A stretch of 64,000 nt of DNA, from NCBI RefSeq assembly GCF_011386835.1, contig NC_088799.1:72559302-72623301 (forward strand), given 5' to 3'. Each line of letters starts with the position of its first letter. Within the stretch, counting starts at the first letter, position 1. Positions 10,561-20,973 of the stretch are shown in pieces. The notes beneath the pieces are model-generated. The model did not search any database, was not told the DNA's origin, and saw only the letters and a list, made by a program, of their open reading frames with translations. The translations under genes and the position numbers were made by a program. The stretch comes from Chrysemys picta bellii (lineage: Eukaryota; Chordata; Testudines; Emydidae).

Positions 10561-13079
10561 TAACCAAAACTTTCTTCCTCTGATTCCCACAATGGCCAGG
10601 GTAGATTCTACCACTTCCTCATTTAGAAAAATGATCAAATGAAATCAGATTTTTAAAAGATAGTTTTCCCATTTCTATGTGCAATTCACAGCTGTTAGTT
10701 TTAAGGGACTAAATTTTCAGATGAAGGACTCATTAGGGACAACTGCTCTGGGGCCCTAGATTGTTCAGTGCACGTGTGCAGATCCCAACAGGCGTTTTAA
10801 ATTAGTAACAGAAACTGCAACAACATCCCAGGATCTTAACTGAACTTCCTAGAAAGTTCAGCATAGCATAGAGGAGTATTTTCTCAAGCACACATACGTA
10901 ATGAGCATATCTGCACACATCTGTAGGGGTATCCAAAGCAGCAGAGGAATTTCACTGAAGTCAGTCATCCACAGCAAAGCAGTGAGAAGCACTTATAAAA
11001 GTTCTTAAAGAATTAGCACACGGAGAACAAATGCAAGTTGTACTGTTTTGCCAAACTAAAGCATCAAACTGAAAACTGAATAACAAACATGACAGAACAA
11101 TAGTGGCAGAAGCTGAACAAAGGTTTGTCCCAGTTACCCCCAAAACATTCACTTGGCAATCTGTTCTCTCAGACTTTGCTGAGCTATATCAACACAATAA
11201 CATTTAGTATGTCATCTTGTGATGGGGTGGTGAATATGGTCTTTGTGTGTCAATAAGATAAAGCATGTCATGATTAGAGAATGAACCTAGCGTCAATATT
11301 AGTGTGGGGAGTCTGAGACAGTGCATAAATCCTCTTATTTTTTTTGAAATGTCAGCCTGATATGCCACTATGCACAAATAATTGTCCATCAGTAAAATAG
11401 GTTGCAGCAAACTTTCAAGTACCAGTGCATGATTTTTTGAGCTGGAAGGTGAATAGCATCACATAGACAATGTATGTATCAGTGTATGGATCTAAGTGTC
11501 TAATAGCTTGTTCAGCCTTAGAAGGTCAAGCTCAGTAATCTTAGTTTGCAGCTCAATAAACAGAACCGAATCTATCCTCCTGGAATGTATTTCGTAAAGG
11601 TTTTAATACCTACTTGTAACGTGCTTCTACAATTGAATACACACATTTCCTTCCAGAAGTGTATTTGATAAATATTACACTACAAATCCTAAATTCATCA
11701 TCTATGATACAAGATGCATCTGTATCCATATTGCAGAAATAAAGTTCATCCAAAATGTGATGGATGTACAGGGTTTAACCTCCAAATAGATGGAGTGTGT
11801 AGGGTATCAGGATATGAAATTCAACTCCCAAACATGGGCTAGCGAGTGTGCTGGTTATGCAGCCCTACTCTCTGCCTCGCCTACAGCTATTCGAGCCAGA
11901 AATAACAACCACAGCTTTCTGTAAGAGTTGTGTAAACTAAATTTCTGGCCTTTACCCACCATAGTCTTCTGTCCTGGCCCATGTGTAAACACCATCTCTG
12001 CAGTAAGTAGGGGGTACCCCAGCATCCCTGCAGGGTTCCTCCAATGCTATCCTCCCAATGACCCCGTATGGGTTTTAAGGTTCTTGTCCACTCTCCTTGC
12101 CCCCCGCCCCCATGCCCCACCCCTCCACACACAAAACACACCAGGGTAAATTTCACCTTTTCACAAAATACATGTCCTTAAATCTCCAACGTGGAGGGCA
12201 GTATGAGGATGACCCTATAACCATGCATTGCATTAGGTGTCAAAAGTGGAAACATAAAATACTTCAGTTGCTGAGCTTGGGGAATGGATCACACAAGTAT
12301 AAATATAAAGTTCTGGGTGCATCATATTGTATGTAATTTTTCATCCCAACAGTTGTATCAAAATCTACTGCTATGAATGATGAAGCAACATATGGGAAGT
12401 TAATATCAATTTTTGAGAAATTATTAACATCACCACCAAATGTACAGTCTTCATATATATGTCAGTAGCACAGCCCTACAACTTCTGTGCAATCTGTTCA
12501 TCAGGAAGCATAGCAGATAAATACTGATCAGAACTATAATTTTAGGAGACAAAGAGTTAGATTTTACATGTGTTTGTTGGGGGCCTACTTACAGTATTTA
12601 ATGTTTAATGACAAACATTTTTAGGTTGTGTAAGGAACTGGAGCAATTGGATATACATGGTTCATCCTACAGACTGAAAATCTAAAAAAAAATGTAATTT
12701 ACAGCAAAAAATAAGACAAAAGACTGATACAAATTAAGCATTCTCCAAGAGAGCTAGTCCACCTACTCCTCATTAATCATATGCATATGTGGACATTCAG
12801 ATCTTGACGGTCAGTTCCCCACTTAGACATGTTGCATTGTTGCATACCTGTTTCTGTGCGTGCATCTGAACATTTCTCAGAGAACCATCCTCTGTCTGGA
12901 CATGACATATATATTCTGCTGATAATCATCTCATGGTTATTTTGTACTCCCTCATCTGTTTATTTTCATTGTCACTGGCTATCCCTCAATATGAGGCTGG
13001 TGTCTGCCAGGGGGGAAAGTCATTGATGAGACTTTGTGCTTTACAAGTTTTTCCACTTATGTGACAGGTTGATGAAGTT
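10561..13079. other. Unannotated stretch of 2.5 kb
   Basis: No gene or named repeat. It includes a C-rich patch at 12097-12130. Weak frames, such as 89 codons on the minus strand at 11887-12156, are crossed by low-complexity sequence. Some parts, such as 11760-11870, may be old repeats. Confidence 0.4.
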
Positions 13080-14900
13080 TGCATGAGTGCTATTCCACCA
13101 GCTTTTGGAGCCCCTCAACAGGGATGCCATCTGGGCCTGGCACCCTGTTGTTTCTAGTCTGAGTGATGGCATGCCAAACTTCCTCAGAAGATGGGGGGGT
13201 CAGCAAGAGGTTCTATTACTGGATGCTGAGGAACTCAATGGTGACAACTGAGACTGCAATTTCACAATTCAATAGAGTCTCAAAATGTTCCTTTCAATGT
13301 TGCTTGAGGGCCACATTGTCCTTAAGAAAGCTGAAATTGTCCTGGAATGGCAGAGGGATTGTGTCATTTGAACTTGCCCTGTAAATGGCTTCCATTGCTC
13401 GAAAAAAGCTTCTCATGTCATGTTAATTAGTGAAACTCTGGATCTCCATGGCCTTTGCTTGCCATCACAACCTCCTTTGAACTACAGCATTAAGACAATG
13501 ATAAATCTCTTGCTTTTGCTGATTACAGGGTTCATTTTGCGAAGTGAAAAATGAGCTTCTCTTGTGATGAATAAGTGATAGGAGTTCCTCGTTGTTCTCA
13601 TCATACCAATCCTGATGGCATTGAGTGGAATATCCAGTCAATTCAGCACATGCCTTGTGAATAATGGTCTTGAACTACTCCCAATTTGTTTGGATGTCAC
13701 TGATGTTGTCAGGTAAATCAGAGATTCTCTCAATTAGGCATTGTGGAATGGTCTCGTGACTAGCATGATTTTGAAGTGCCTTGATGTTAAATCTCTCCCT
13801 CATTCCTTTGGGTTGTTTATGGTGTTGTGATGGAAGCTGAATGTTCATGATTGATCTGAATAAACAAAGGTCTGTCCAGCAGTCATCTGTACCTCTCGTG
13901 GCTCATGTAATCTGAACATCAGTACACTCACGGGCTCTGACCATTACATACTCAAGAAGATGTGACTGTTCAGATTGCAGGTGTTTCCAATGGGTCCTAT
14001 ATTTGTCCTTCTGTGTAAAGGTGATATTTGTGAAAAGCAAATCATGCTCCACACATTTGCTGAGAAGAATGCCATTAGAGTTAACTTTCCCCATCCTGTC
14101 TTTCCCACTCGTGCCTCTCCAGAGTTCAGGAAGTTGCCCAACTCTTGCATTGAAGTCACCCATGAGGATAAGCTTGTCTTCCTTGGCTGTGGCAGTAAAA
14201 ACTGCATCAAGAGCACAGTAAAACAGCTCTTTCTTATCTTTTTCATCATCACATGTGGGAGCATACACATTAATGACCATAGCATATGGGTTGTTAATAA
14301 GCTTAAGATAAAGAGTCATGAGATGTTCGTTAATACCCATAATAGAGAGTTCTAAAAGCTGGTTAGCAATCTTGTTCTTGATGGCAAAACCAACCCCGTG
14401 AATATGCCTCTCTTCAGATGACTTTCCTTTCCAAAAGAAAGTATAGCCACCTCCATCTTCTTTCAGTTGGGCTTGATCTGCCCAATGTGTTTCATTTAGG
14501 ACAGCAATATCAATGTCATATCTTGCAAGATCTCTAGCTACTATGGCAGTTCTTCTTTCAGAATAGTCATTGTTCAGGAAATCCGTGCCTCTCCTTGAAC
14601 TGTTACCTTGTGGTTGAGAGGCTTGTGTGTTCCAATGACCATCAGAACTATGTCATCCACAGTCTTGTACTCCTGGTAGGGTCACCTTTGTGAACAATTC
14701 TGAGGTGAGGTTCCAGACAACCGCGGTCCAAACTTCTCACAATCCCAACTGTGAAATAGGCATATTTGAGAACTTGCCAGTTCTCTGTTGTTGTAAAGGC
14801 AGCTAAGGGCTGCAGCAGGAGAGAGACCTCCAGTAGTCTTGGCATTCCCTGTCACCAGGTCTAAGTCTCTTTCTGTCAAGTTTTGTGAGGTTGCCGCCTG
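13080..14900 (-). mobile_element. Non-LTR retrotransposon fragment with CFDP2-like endonuclease
   Basis: On the minus strand, this 1.8-kb fragment contains 5' untranslated-like sequence (about 14900-14653), an endonuclease domain (14652-13903) and then a decayed linker. The linker still encodes recognisable pieces such as 'CWTD', 'HQDWYDENNEE' and 'HDMRSFF' in shifting frames down to about 13090. The family is the one often annotated in vertebrates as 'craniofacial development protein 2-like' (RTE/BovB-related by that name). The reverse transcriptase that should follow is absent, so the copy is 3'-truncated. That is unusual for target-primed insertion and suggests later deletion or rearrangement. 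Confidence 0.82.
13903..14652 (-). pseudogene. AP-like (EEP) endonuclease domain of the LINE
   Basis: The frame is open for 249 codons, from just after a stop at 14653-14655 to its own stop at 13903-13905. The first Met lies at 14340, but homology continues upstream to about 14620, so that Met is internal. Upstream of it are 'ERRTAIVARDLARYDIDIAV' and 'LNETHW' (the catalytic-glutamate region), then 'GYTFFWKGKSSEER'. Downstream are 'VYAPT' (residues 25-29 counted from that Met) and 'GDFNARVG' (61-68). These motifs are those of exonuclease-endonuclease-phosphatase domains that nick target DNA. The family's 'TKAMCG...CWTD' stretch follows the stop only after a one-base frameshift. The frame is unusually intact for a fossil. 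Confidence 0.85.
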
Positions 14901-15290
14901 TGCACAGGCTCCCCCATGTTAAAAGATTTCATGCAGAGGTCTCTCCCAAGGGTGTTAACATGTCCCGTTAACAAAATCCTTTGGCGATGGAAAAGTGGTA
15001 GTGGGGACAGGAGGAGCAATCTCTGTGAGTCCCTAGTCACAAATCTGCATGCAGATGGCAGCCATCTGATGATCCTCTTGCACTTGGACTTGAGACAGAA
15101 GCACAATTTTGGCACTGCAACCACAACTTAGCAGTCCTTTTCAGGGTCCCCTCTGCTCAGCCTGAATGGGGATGGGACTAGAAAAGGTGCCCTAAACATA
15201 GGCTGTCTGTGTTCCCCTTCCCATCCTCCGGCTGGAAGTCTGTGTCCAGCGGGATCACTCTACCTACGATCAGCACATACAAAGCAAAAT
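14901..15290. other. Probable 5' flank of the LINE, unassigned
   Basis: This may be additional 5' untranslated sequence of the minus-strand LINE. An 82-codon minus frame (14876-15124) matches nothing I recognise. Distinctive mixed composition ends at about 15290. Confidence 0.3.
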
Positions 15291-15294
15291 AATA

Positions 15295-15335
15295 AAGTTT
15301 GCCACGTGGAATGTTCACACTCTGTTTGTTTTATC
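15295..15335 (+). other. Possible opposite-strand endonuclease N-terminus
   Basis: The plus strand reads GCCACGTGGAATGTTCACAC, which translates A-T-W-N-V-H-T. This resembles the T-W-N-V-R-T start of EEP endonucleases in non-LTR elements. It is too short to be sure, and its orientation is opposite to the neighbouring LINE. Confidence 0.25.
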
Positions 15336-15339
15336 CACT

Positions 15340-15425
15340 TGTTGAAAGCTTTTTTGAGGCAAGGTCCATCTTTGTTACATTTGTACAGTGCTTTGCACAA
15401 TGTAATTATATTCTGAGAGGAGTGA
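15340..15425 (+). repeat. L2-like 3' tail fragment
   Basis: 'TTTTTTGAGGCAAGGTCCAT' followed by 'ACATTTGTACAGTGCTTTGC' matches the L2-like tails seen elsewhere in the window. Only the terminal portion is present. Confidence 0.5.
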
Positions 15426-15646
15426 TGGAGCTTGACAAGGCATTCAGATCTCTATCTTTTCTCTACATTTGTTCTGCTAAATCCTTTTTCAGAAACACTT
15501 GTAACTGGAACACATGAGCATTTGCTTTTCAGTAAACTCACTTTGTTATTTTTAATTTCATATTAAAGCATTGAAAGTCATATAAAATAAAATGAAATAA
15601 ACCCACAACAATTCTGACTTTAATAAGAATACCTAGTACTGTAATA

Positions 15647-15957
15647 CAGTGGTTCTTTAGGGAAAGCCCCTGGCGGAACGGGACGGTTTGTTTACTTGCT
15701 GCATCTGCAGGTTCGGCTGATCGCGGCTCCTGCTGGCCGTGGTTCACCGCTCCAGACCAATGGGAGCTGCAGGAAGGATGGCCAGCATGTCCCTCTGCCC
15801 ACGCCACTTCCTGCAGCCCAAATTGGCCTGGAGCGGTGAATCGCAGCCAGTGGGAGACGCGATCGGCCGAACCTGTGGACATGGCAGGTAAACAAACCGG
15901 CCCAGCCCACCGGGGGCTTTCCCTGAACAAGCAGTGGCCCTAGTTTGAGAACCACTG
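15647..15957. mobile_element. hAT MITE, complete, perfect 8-bp duplication
   Basis: The ends are CAGTGGTTCT (15647-15656) and AGAACCACTG (15948-15957), a perfect 10-bp inverted repeat. CTGTAATA occurs on both sides, at 15639-15646 and 15958-15965. Almost the whole 311-bp element is an imperfect palindrome; for example GGTTTGTTTACTTGC pairs with GGTAAACAAACC and CCAATGGGAGCTGC lies near the centre. It has no coding capacity. The intact target duplication suggests a comparatively recent insertion. Confidence 0.93.
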
Positions 15958-15969
15958 CTGTAATAGATC

Positions 15970-16135
15970 TTTCCATTTTCAAAGGACTTAATTATCTAAT
16001 TAATCCTCACAAATTCATAACACTCATGGAGGTAGAGGGGGAAGTATGATGAGTCTCTTTTTATAGAGGGGACTGATGCTGAGTGATTAAGTCCAACATT
16101 TTCCAAACTGAACTCTTGACCCTGCCAGTGATGAT
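15970..16135. other. Unassigned spacer
   Basis: No gene or repeat recognised between the hAT MITE and the next segment. Confidence 0.4.
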
Positions 16136-16137
16136 AG

Positions 16138-16480
16138 CTGTAATGGGGTATATAAACCCCGCACTAGGACTGAAGGGGTTAAAGAGAGGCTCTGGGCCCA
16201 GATGACCCCATCCAGCCACATCTGTGGAGTATGCAATGGATGGAGATGGGCCTTAAAAGGAAGCCATACATCTCAGAAAGAGCCTGACAATGCAGGGAGA
16301 AGAACATGCCCTGGAAGATCCTGAGAAAGGATTCAGGGAGGGCAGCTGTAAGGCATTCTGGGGTGCCTGTCCTTTGGTAACCCTCACTGGGCCGTGGGCT
16401 GGAGCTCAGTGTGGTGGGAGGGCCTGGACCTCTGCAATAAGGAGGAACTGACCCTGAAACAACTAGGTAATGCTTCCATT
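16138..16480 (+). other. Possible LTR-like dispersed repeat
   Basis: The segment starts near 'AATGGGGTATATAAACCCCG', with 'GAAGGGGTTAAAGAGAGGCT' and 'GGGCCTTAAAAGGAAGCC' following. The composition resembles old turtle LTRs I have seen, with TATA-like and 'GGGGTTAA' blocks. No bounding TG/CA or target duplication was found, so this is tentative. Confidence 0.3.
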
Positions 16481-17229
16481 AAGCACCAATCATCACACCA
16501 GCCTTGCTCTTTACTAGATATGAACAGATGTTCCCCCCACAGAAAATGTTGATGAAAATGAAAAAACAACAACAACAATGGTTTGGTTTGGTTTTGTTTC
16601 TCTTAAAAAAAAATCTTCCTCCAGAAACTCAGTTTTCAGATGGAAAATGTTCAGTCAGCCCTACTTATTTCTCAAATATTCCCACAAGTACTGCTTTTTC
16701 TCCCATTCGTGGGAGGGGCTCCCTATACAATTTCATTATTTTCCCTCAGATATCTGCTTAAAAAAATGATTAGTTGTGATGCCATAGCAATGCAGTTGGT
16801 CTGCTGTGACCCAGCTTTACTACAGTAATCCTGACTGTCGCACTTTTACCTTGTGCTTTTTGTCCATCTTCACCCCGTACTCCCTGTCTCTCCTATCTGT
16901 TTGTTGTATCTGTTATGTTCATGCCATACACACAGAAAGGTTTAGATAAACACAAATAATATTTCTGGAACATGAGAATCACCATAATGGGTCAGGCTGA
17001 TGGTCTATCTAGCCAAGTATCGTGTCTTCCAACAGTGGCAAGTGCCAGATGCTTCAGAGTGAATGAACAGAACATTATCAAGTGATCCATCCCCTGTCAT
17101 CCTAGCTCAGCTTCTGGCAGTCAGAGATTTAGAGACCCACAGAGCATGTGGAGTCCCTGATCATCGTGGCTAGCAGCCATTGATGGATCAATCCTCCATG
17201 ACCCTATTTAATTCTTTTTTTTAACCCAG

Positions 17230-17433
17230 TTATACTTCTGGCCTTTCAATATCTCCTGCAATGAGTTGCATAGGTTGACTACATTGTGTGAAAAAGTACT
17301 TCTTGATGTTTGTTTTAAACTTGTTTATTAATTTCATTGGGTGACCATTGGTTCTTGTGTTGTGTGAGGGGATAAACAATACTTCCTTATTCACTTTCTC
17401 CATATAATTCATGATTATATAGACCTCTGTCAT
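17230..17433 (-). pseudogene. CR1 ORF2 relic, C-terminus
   Basis: The 67-residue frame contains 'EKVNKEVLF', 'SHNTRTNGHPMKL', 'KFKTN' and 'KYFFTQ', the conserved tail of CR1 ORF2. It sits directly beside endonuclease-derived sequence, marking the deletion junction. Confidence 0.8.
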
Positions 17434-17638
17434 ATTCCATTTTTTAAAGGATGCCTTTTTGCCTCTAACTGCCTCTTTTAGTCTGCTCTTAGCCTCTTAT
17501 GTTTTTGTTTGTCTTTATTTGGGGGGTACACATTTAGTTTGGGCCTCTATTATGGTGCTTTTAGTTTCCCTGCAGTTTGCAGGCATTTTACTCTTATGAC
17601 TATTCCTTTTAATGTCTGTTTAACCAGCTTCCTCATTT

Positions 17639-17938
17639 TTATGTAGATCCCTTTTTGAAGTGAAATGCTACTGTGATGGGTTTCCTTGGTATTTTCCCCT
17701 GTACAAGAATGTTAAATTTTATGATATTAAGCTTGCTACTACCAAGTGGTTCAGCTATATTCACCTCTTGGATCAGATTGTGAGCTTCAGTTATGAGTAA
17801 AGCAAGAACTGCATGCCCCCTAGTGGCTTCGATGACTAGCTGCTCCAAGAAGCAGTCATTAATGGTGTCTAGAAATTTTATCTCTACACTTGTCCTGACA
17901 TGTACCCAGTTAATATGGTGATTGTTGAAGTCTCCCAT
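17639..17938 (-). pseudogene. CR1 ORF2 relic, endonuclease C-terminal part
   Basis: The 99-residue frame begins with 'MGDFN', the EEP endonuclease active-site block, and continues 'INWVHV', 'FLDTINDCFLEQLV' and 'EVNIAEPLG', as in turtle CR1 ORF2. Related sequence extends upstream to about 18190 in other frames. The Met is internal to the domain. The copy is not functional. Confidence 0.85.
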
Positions 17939-18429
17939 TTATGTTGAGTTTTCTGTTTTTGTAGCTTCTCTAATCTTTTTGAGCATTTCACCGCCACTGT
18001 TCAGGTCTGGTGGTCAGTAGAATAATCCTACTGCTCTACTCTCATTATTCAAGCATGGAATTTCTATCTATAGAGATTTTATGGTACAGTCAACTTATTT
18101 AAGATTTTTATTATATTTTACTTCATGCTTTCTTTCACATATGAGAAGGTTACAATGTAATATTTATATTTTATTTTGTAGAACTCATAGAATAGCACAC
18201 AAGTACCCCCAAACCAGAGAAACCAGAGAAAGATAAAGCAGGCTGCTTCCTAAAACAGAGAGAGACAATTCTCTCCACCTTATTATAGGCTGTCTGTCTG
18301 GTAGGGCCAGCTCCTATGCTTCCTTATCTGCAAGCAGGACCAGGAAAACACCCTGAAATTTAAAGTGATAGCCCACAATATTAATAAAGTTCTCAGTACA
18401 CCACAGTGTCCACCACTAAATTCCATTGT

Positions 18430-18560
18430 CTTCTTTTAGATTTAAGATATTTGAGACAAGGACCATCCTCTTTTAAATGTGTTTGTACAGCACACAGCAC
18501 AAGGAGTCCTGCTCCCTGATTGGGGCTTACAGGTGCTATTTCAAAACAAATATTTTTTAA
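18430..18560 (+). repeat. L2-like 3' tail
   Basis: 'ATTTGAGACAAGGACCATCC' then 'GTTTGTACAGCACACAGCAC' and 'GATTGGGGCTTACAGGTGCT', the same tail family as 2660-2775. Confidence 0.6.
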
Positions 18561-19588
18561 CATAATAAAATTTCAATCTTAAAATTTGTTGTCCTAGAAA
18601 ATGTGTCTCCTTGGTCATATATCTTGAAAACATCCATTTCAGTTACTAGTCTTCCCCTGAGATAAAAATGCTGTTCATGTAACTATAATCTAATCACTGA
18701 AGAAAGCTCACAGATTACTTAAAGAATTCCAGCAAGGGCTATTGTGACTTCTCTGAGTATTTTGGCAGGTATCTTAGCAACAGCATTGAAAAATGAATGG
18801 TGCTGATAAACCAACTGATGTTCTAATTAAAATCTGGAATAGGTATGTTACCAGGGATGATTAGATTCTATTGTCCATTTTTTACTTTGCAAAAACCTAC
18901 ACATTCTGGCTTTATAATTGTTTTGTTTGCAGATATGAGGAATGGGTATGCATCAGCCAAATGGCTGTTATGCGTTCTACTTGAAGCCACATCATATTGG
19001 TGATTAAATAAAAATACATGTTCCAGATCCCTGTGTACTCATTAAACACTTTTTTTAATTGCTGTCCTGTTGGCTTCAGGCAAGAGATTTTTTTTCCTGT
19101 TGCTAATATTCATATAATAGAGTGTTAGTGGAATACTTTTTACTTTCCCTTCATTACTTGAATTCGCTTATGCAGAGCTGGGATATTTGAGCTTCACCAC
19201 TAAGTCTATATAAAACATAAGACAGCAAATATAATAAATAAGTCAAAATAATCTCATTAAGAATCAGACCGCTAGAATGAGATACCTGGAAATAATGCTA
19301 CAAATTGCTCATCAGGAAGTAGTTTCTAAATAAATTGCATTGCTACATTGATAGCAGTAACACTTCCCCATAGTAATGAATAAAATTCCACTTTTTTTAG
19401 GCTGACTGTAATCAATCTGTTCATACCAAACTACCAGATGTAAAAGAAAGTGATATTCTTTCTTCTTCAGTGCATACTGTATATAATCAGATAATAACCT
19501 GACCAAACAATTATTAAGAGTTACATTAAAATACAGCTAGAATTCAGTTTTCAAAAATACACAAGGCACTAGGCAGGCAAAGATCATA
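18561..19588. other. Unannotated AT-rich stretch
   Basis: No gene or recognisable repeat. This is one of the repeat-poor islands where conserved non-coding sequence could hide, but that cannot be judged from a single sequence. Confidence 0.4.
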
Positions 19589-19592
19589 ATAT

Positions 19593-20969
19593 TGTAAGCA
19601 GAGTCAGAATGAGCTCTACCCTGACATCTGGTGGTGAATTATGGCGAGTGTGGAAAAGAACTTCAGGGGCTGATCTTGTTTGCATAGGCACACCCACTCA
19701 CCTGGCATGAAACAACAGCAACTGGAAGTGGTTACTTTGGCTGGTGTGGGATCCCCAGTTTCTCTGTTATTGGGGCAGGAAGAATAAAGTTTTGTTACCC
19801 TGATTCTGTGAATCAAGGCCAGTGGAACTGTTGTATGACAGAAGGACTAAGTGAGTCCGTCAACATTACCTAAGTAGCACTTGCTTGACAAGGGGCATGG
19901 GTTACAAAACCCAGTGAATTGAGAGAGAATGGGGACAGGTATTTGTACCTGATGGTATGTGTCCCCTCTGAGGGCTTGAAACACCAATTGAACCACCTCC
20001 TCTCTCCACTGTTGAATGTCAGAGCTAATTTTGATTCCATTAGGAGTCTAGTTACAGGCTGCTGAGCTAAATTCACTTTGGGCCAATAGTGCACCAGTAC
20101 TGGGGTTCCCCCTACTGTGAGCTGAAATCACAAAAGAGCTGAAGTTATTAAGAGCTGAGATCACTGAGTGCTGTATTAACTAGTGGGGGAGCCCGAAGCT
20201 ATATTGCTAAGCAGCTGGCGGAGCAATTTGTGGGGATGACTGGAGGAGCAGCGAGCGGTGCGGAGCCTTGCAGGGACGGTTGGAGCGGCCCAAGGAACGG
20301 CGAGCAGAACTCTTTGCGTGGATGGCTGGAGCGGCTCACAGGTCGGTGAGCGGAGCGGAGCAGCTTGTAGAGTGGAGCAGTTCGTGGGACGGCAGGAAGT
20401 GGACTGGCTCGTGGTGTAGGCTGCGGTGGAACCCCATGGAGAGATGGCTGGCTGGCCTTGGATCACGTAAGGTGCCCCTTAACACCCTGCGTGCCCCCCT
20501 TTTACTCTGGGGCTGCACTGACCATGGACAGAGACTTTGGGGTTTGTTGGACTTCTGGGACTTTGGGTGGTTGCTGGACCCAAGAGACTTTGGGGGTGTT
20601 GGACTTTGGGGACTCTGGGTGATTTTTAGGTTGCTGGATTCAAGAGCCAAAGGGAAAGGACACAGCCCAATTTGCTGGGGTGGGTTTTTTTGCTCATGGT
20701 TTGTGTTATGAATCCTGTTTGTGGTGTTTTTCCAATTTAATGCTGATGTCGTTTACCTCATGTTATTAAACATTTTCTGCTACACTCAGACTCCGTGTTT
20801 GCGAGAGGGGAAGTATTGCCTCTTAGAGGCACCCAGGGGGTGGTATGTAATTGTCCCAGGTCACTGGGTGGGGGCTCGAGCCGGTTTTGTATTGCGTTAT
20901 TGAAACGGAATCCCTAGATACAGAACCCAGCCCTTGTTGCTGCCAACTTAGATGGGCAGAAGGGTTACA
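19593..20969 (+). mobile_element. Solo LTR of an endogenous retrovirus-like element
   Basis: The 1,377-bp unit starts TGTAAGCAGAGTCAGAATGA and ends GGCAGAAGGGTTACA, so TGTAA/TTACA form inverted ends of TG...CA type. ATAT directly repeats at 19589-19592 and 20970-20973, a 4-bp target duplication as in gamma-like (class I) retroviruses. A polyadenylation-type ATTAAA lies at 20765-20770, fitting an R/U5 boundary downstream. The interior contains a GC-rich 'GGAGCGG' repeat zone (20220-20420) and 'GACTTTGGG' repeats (20530-20620). No gag, pol or env sequence flanks it, so the provirus has been reduced to one LTR by homologous recombination. Class assignment is inference from the duplication length. 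Frames inside it are not genes. Confidence 0.85.
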
Positions 20970-20973
20970 ATAT

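Larger units (their letters stand above)
16966..18190 (-). mobile_element. CR1 LINE with internal deletion of the RT region
   Basis: On the minus strand the order is: N-terminal endonuclease region (about 18190-17640), the segment after it (17640-17445), then directly the ORF2 C-terminus (17433-17230) and the CR1 3' end. The 3' end reads on the plus strand as ATGGGTCAGGCTGATGGTCT. The reverse transcriptase domain that belongs between endonuclease and C-terminus is absent, with a junction near 17440. Collinear order and a single strand favour one element with an internal loss over two insertions. Confidence 0.8.

Noticed and set aside
14340..14340. Treating the Met at 14340 as the true start of an endonuclease gene
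   Set aside because: Family homology continues in the same open frame for about 90 codons upstream, so this Met is internal and the whole is a retrotransposon remnant.
20268..20711. 147-codon plus-strand frame as a gene
   Set aside because: It lies wholly inside the solo LTR, in its repeat-rich zone; tryptophan- and glycine-rich translation without a domain.
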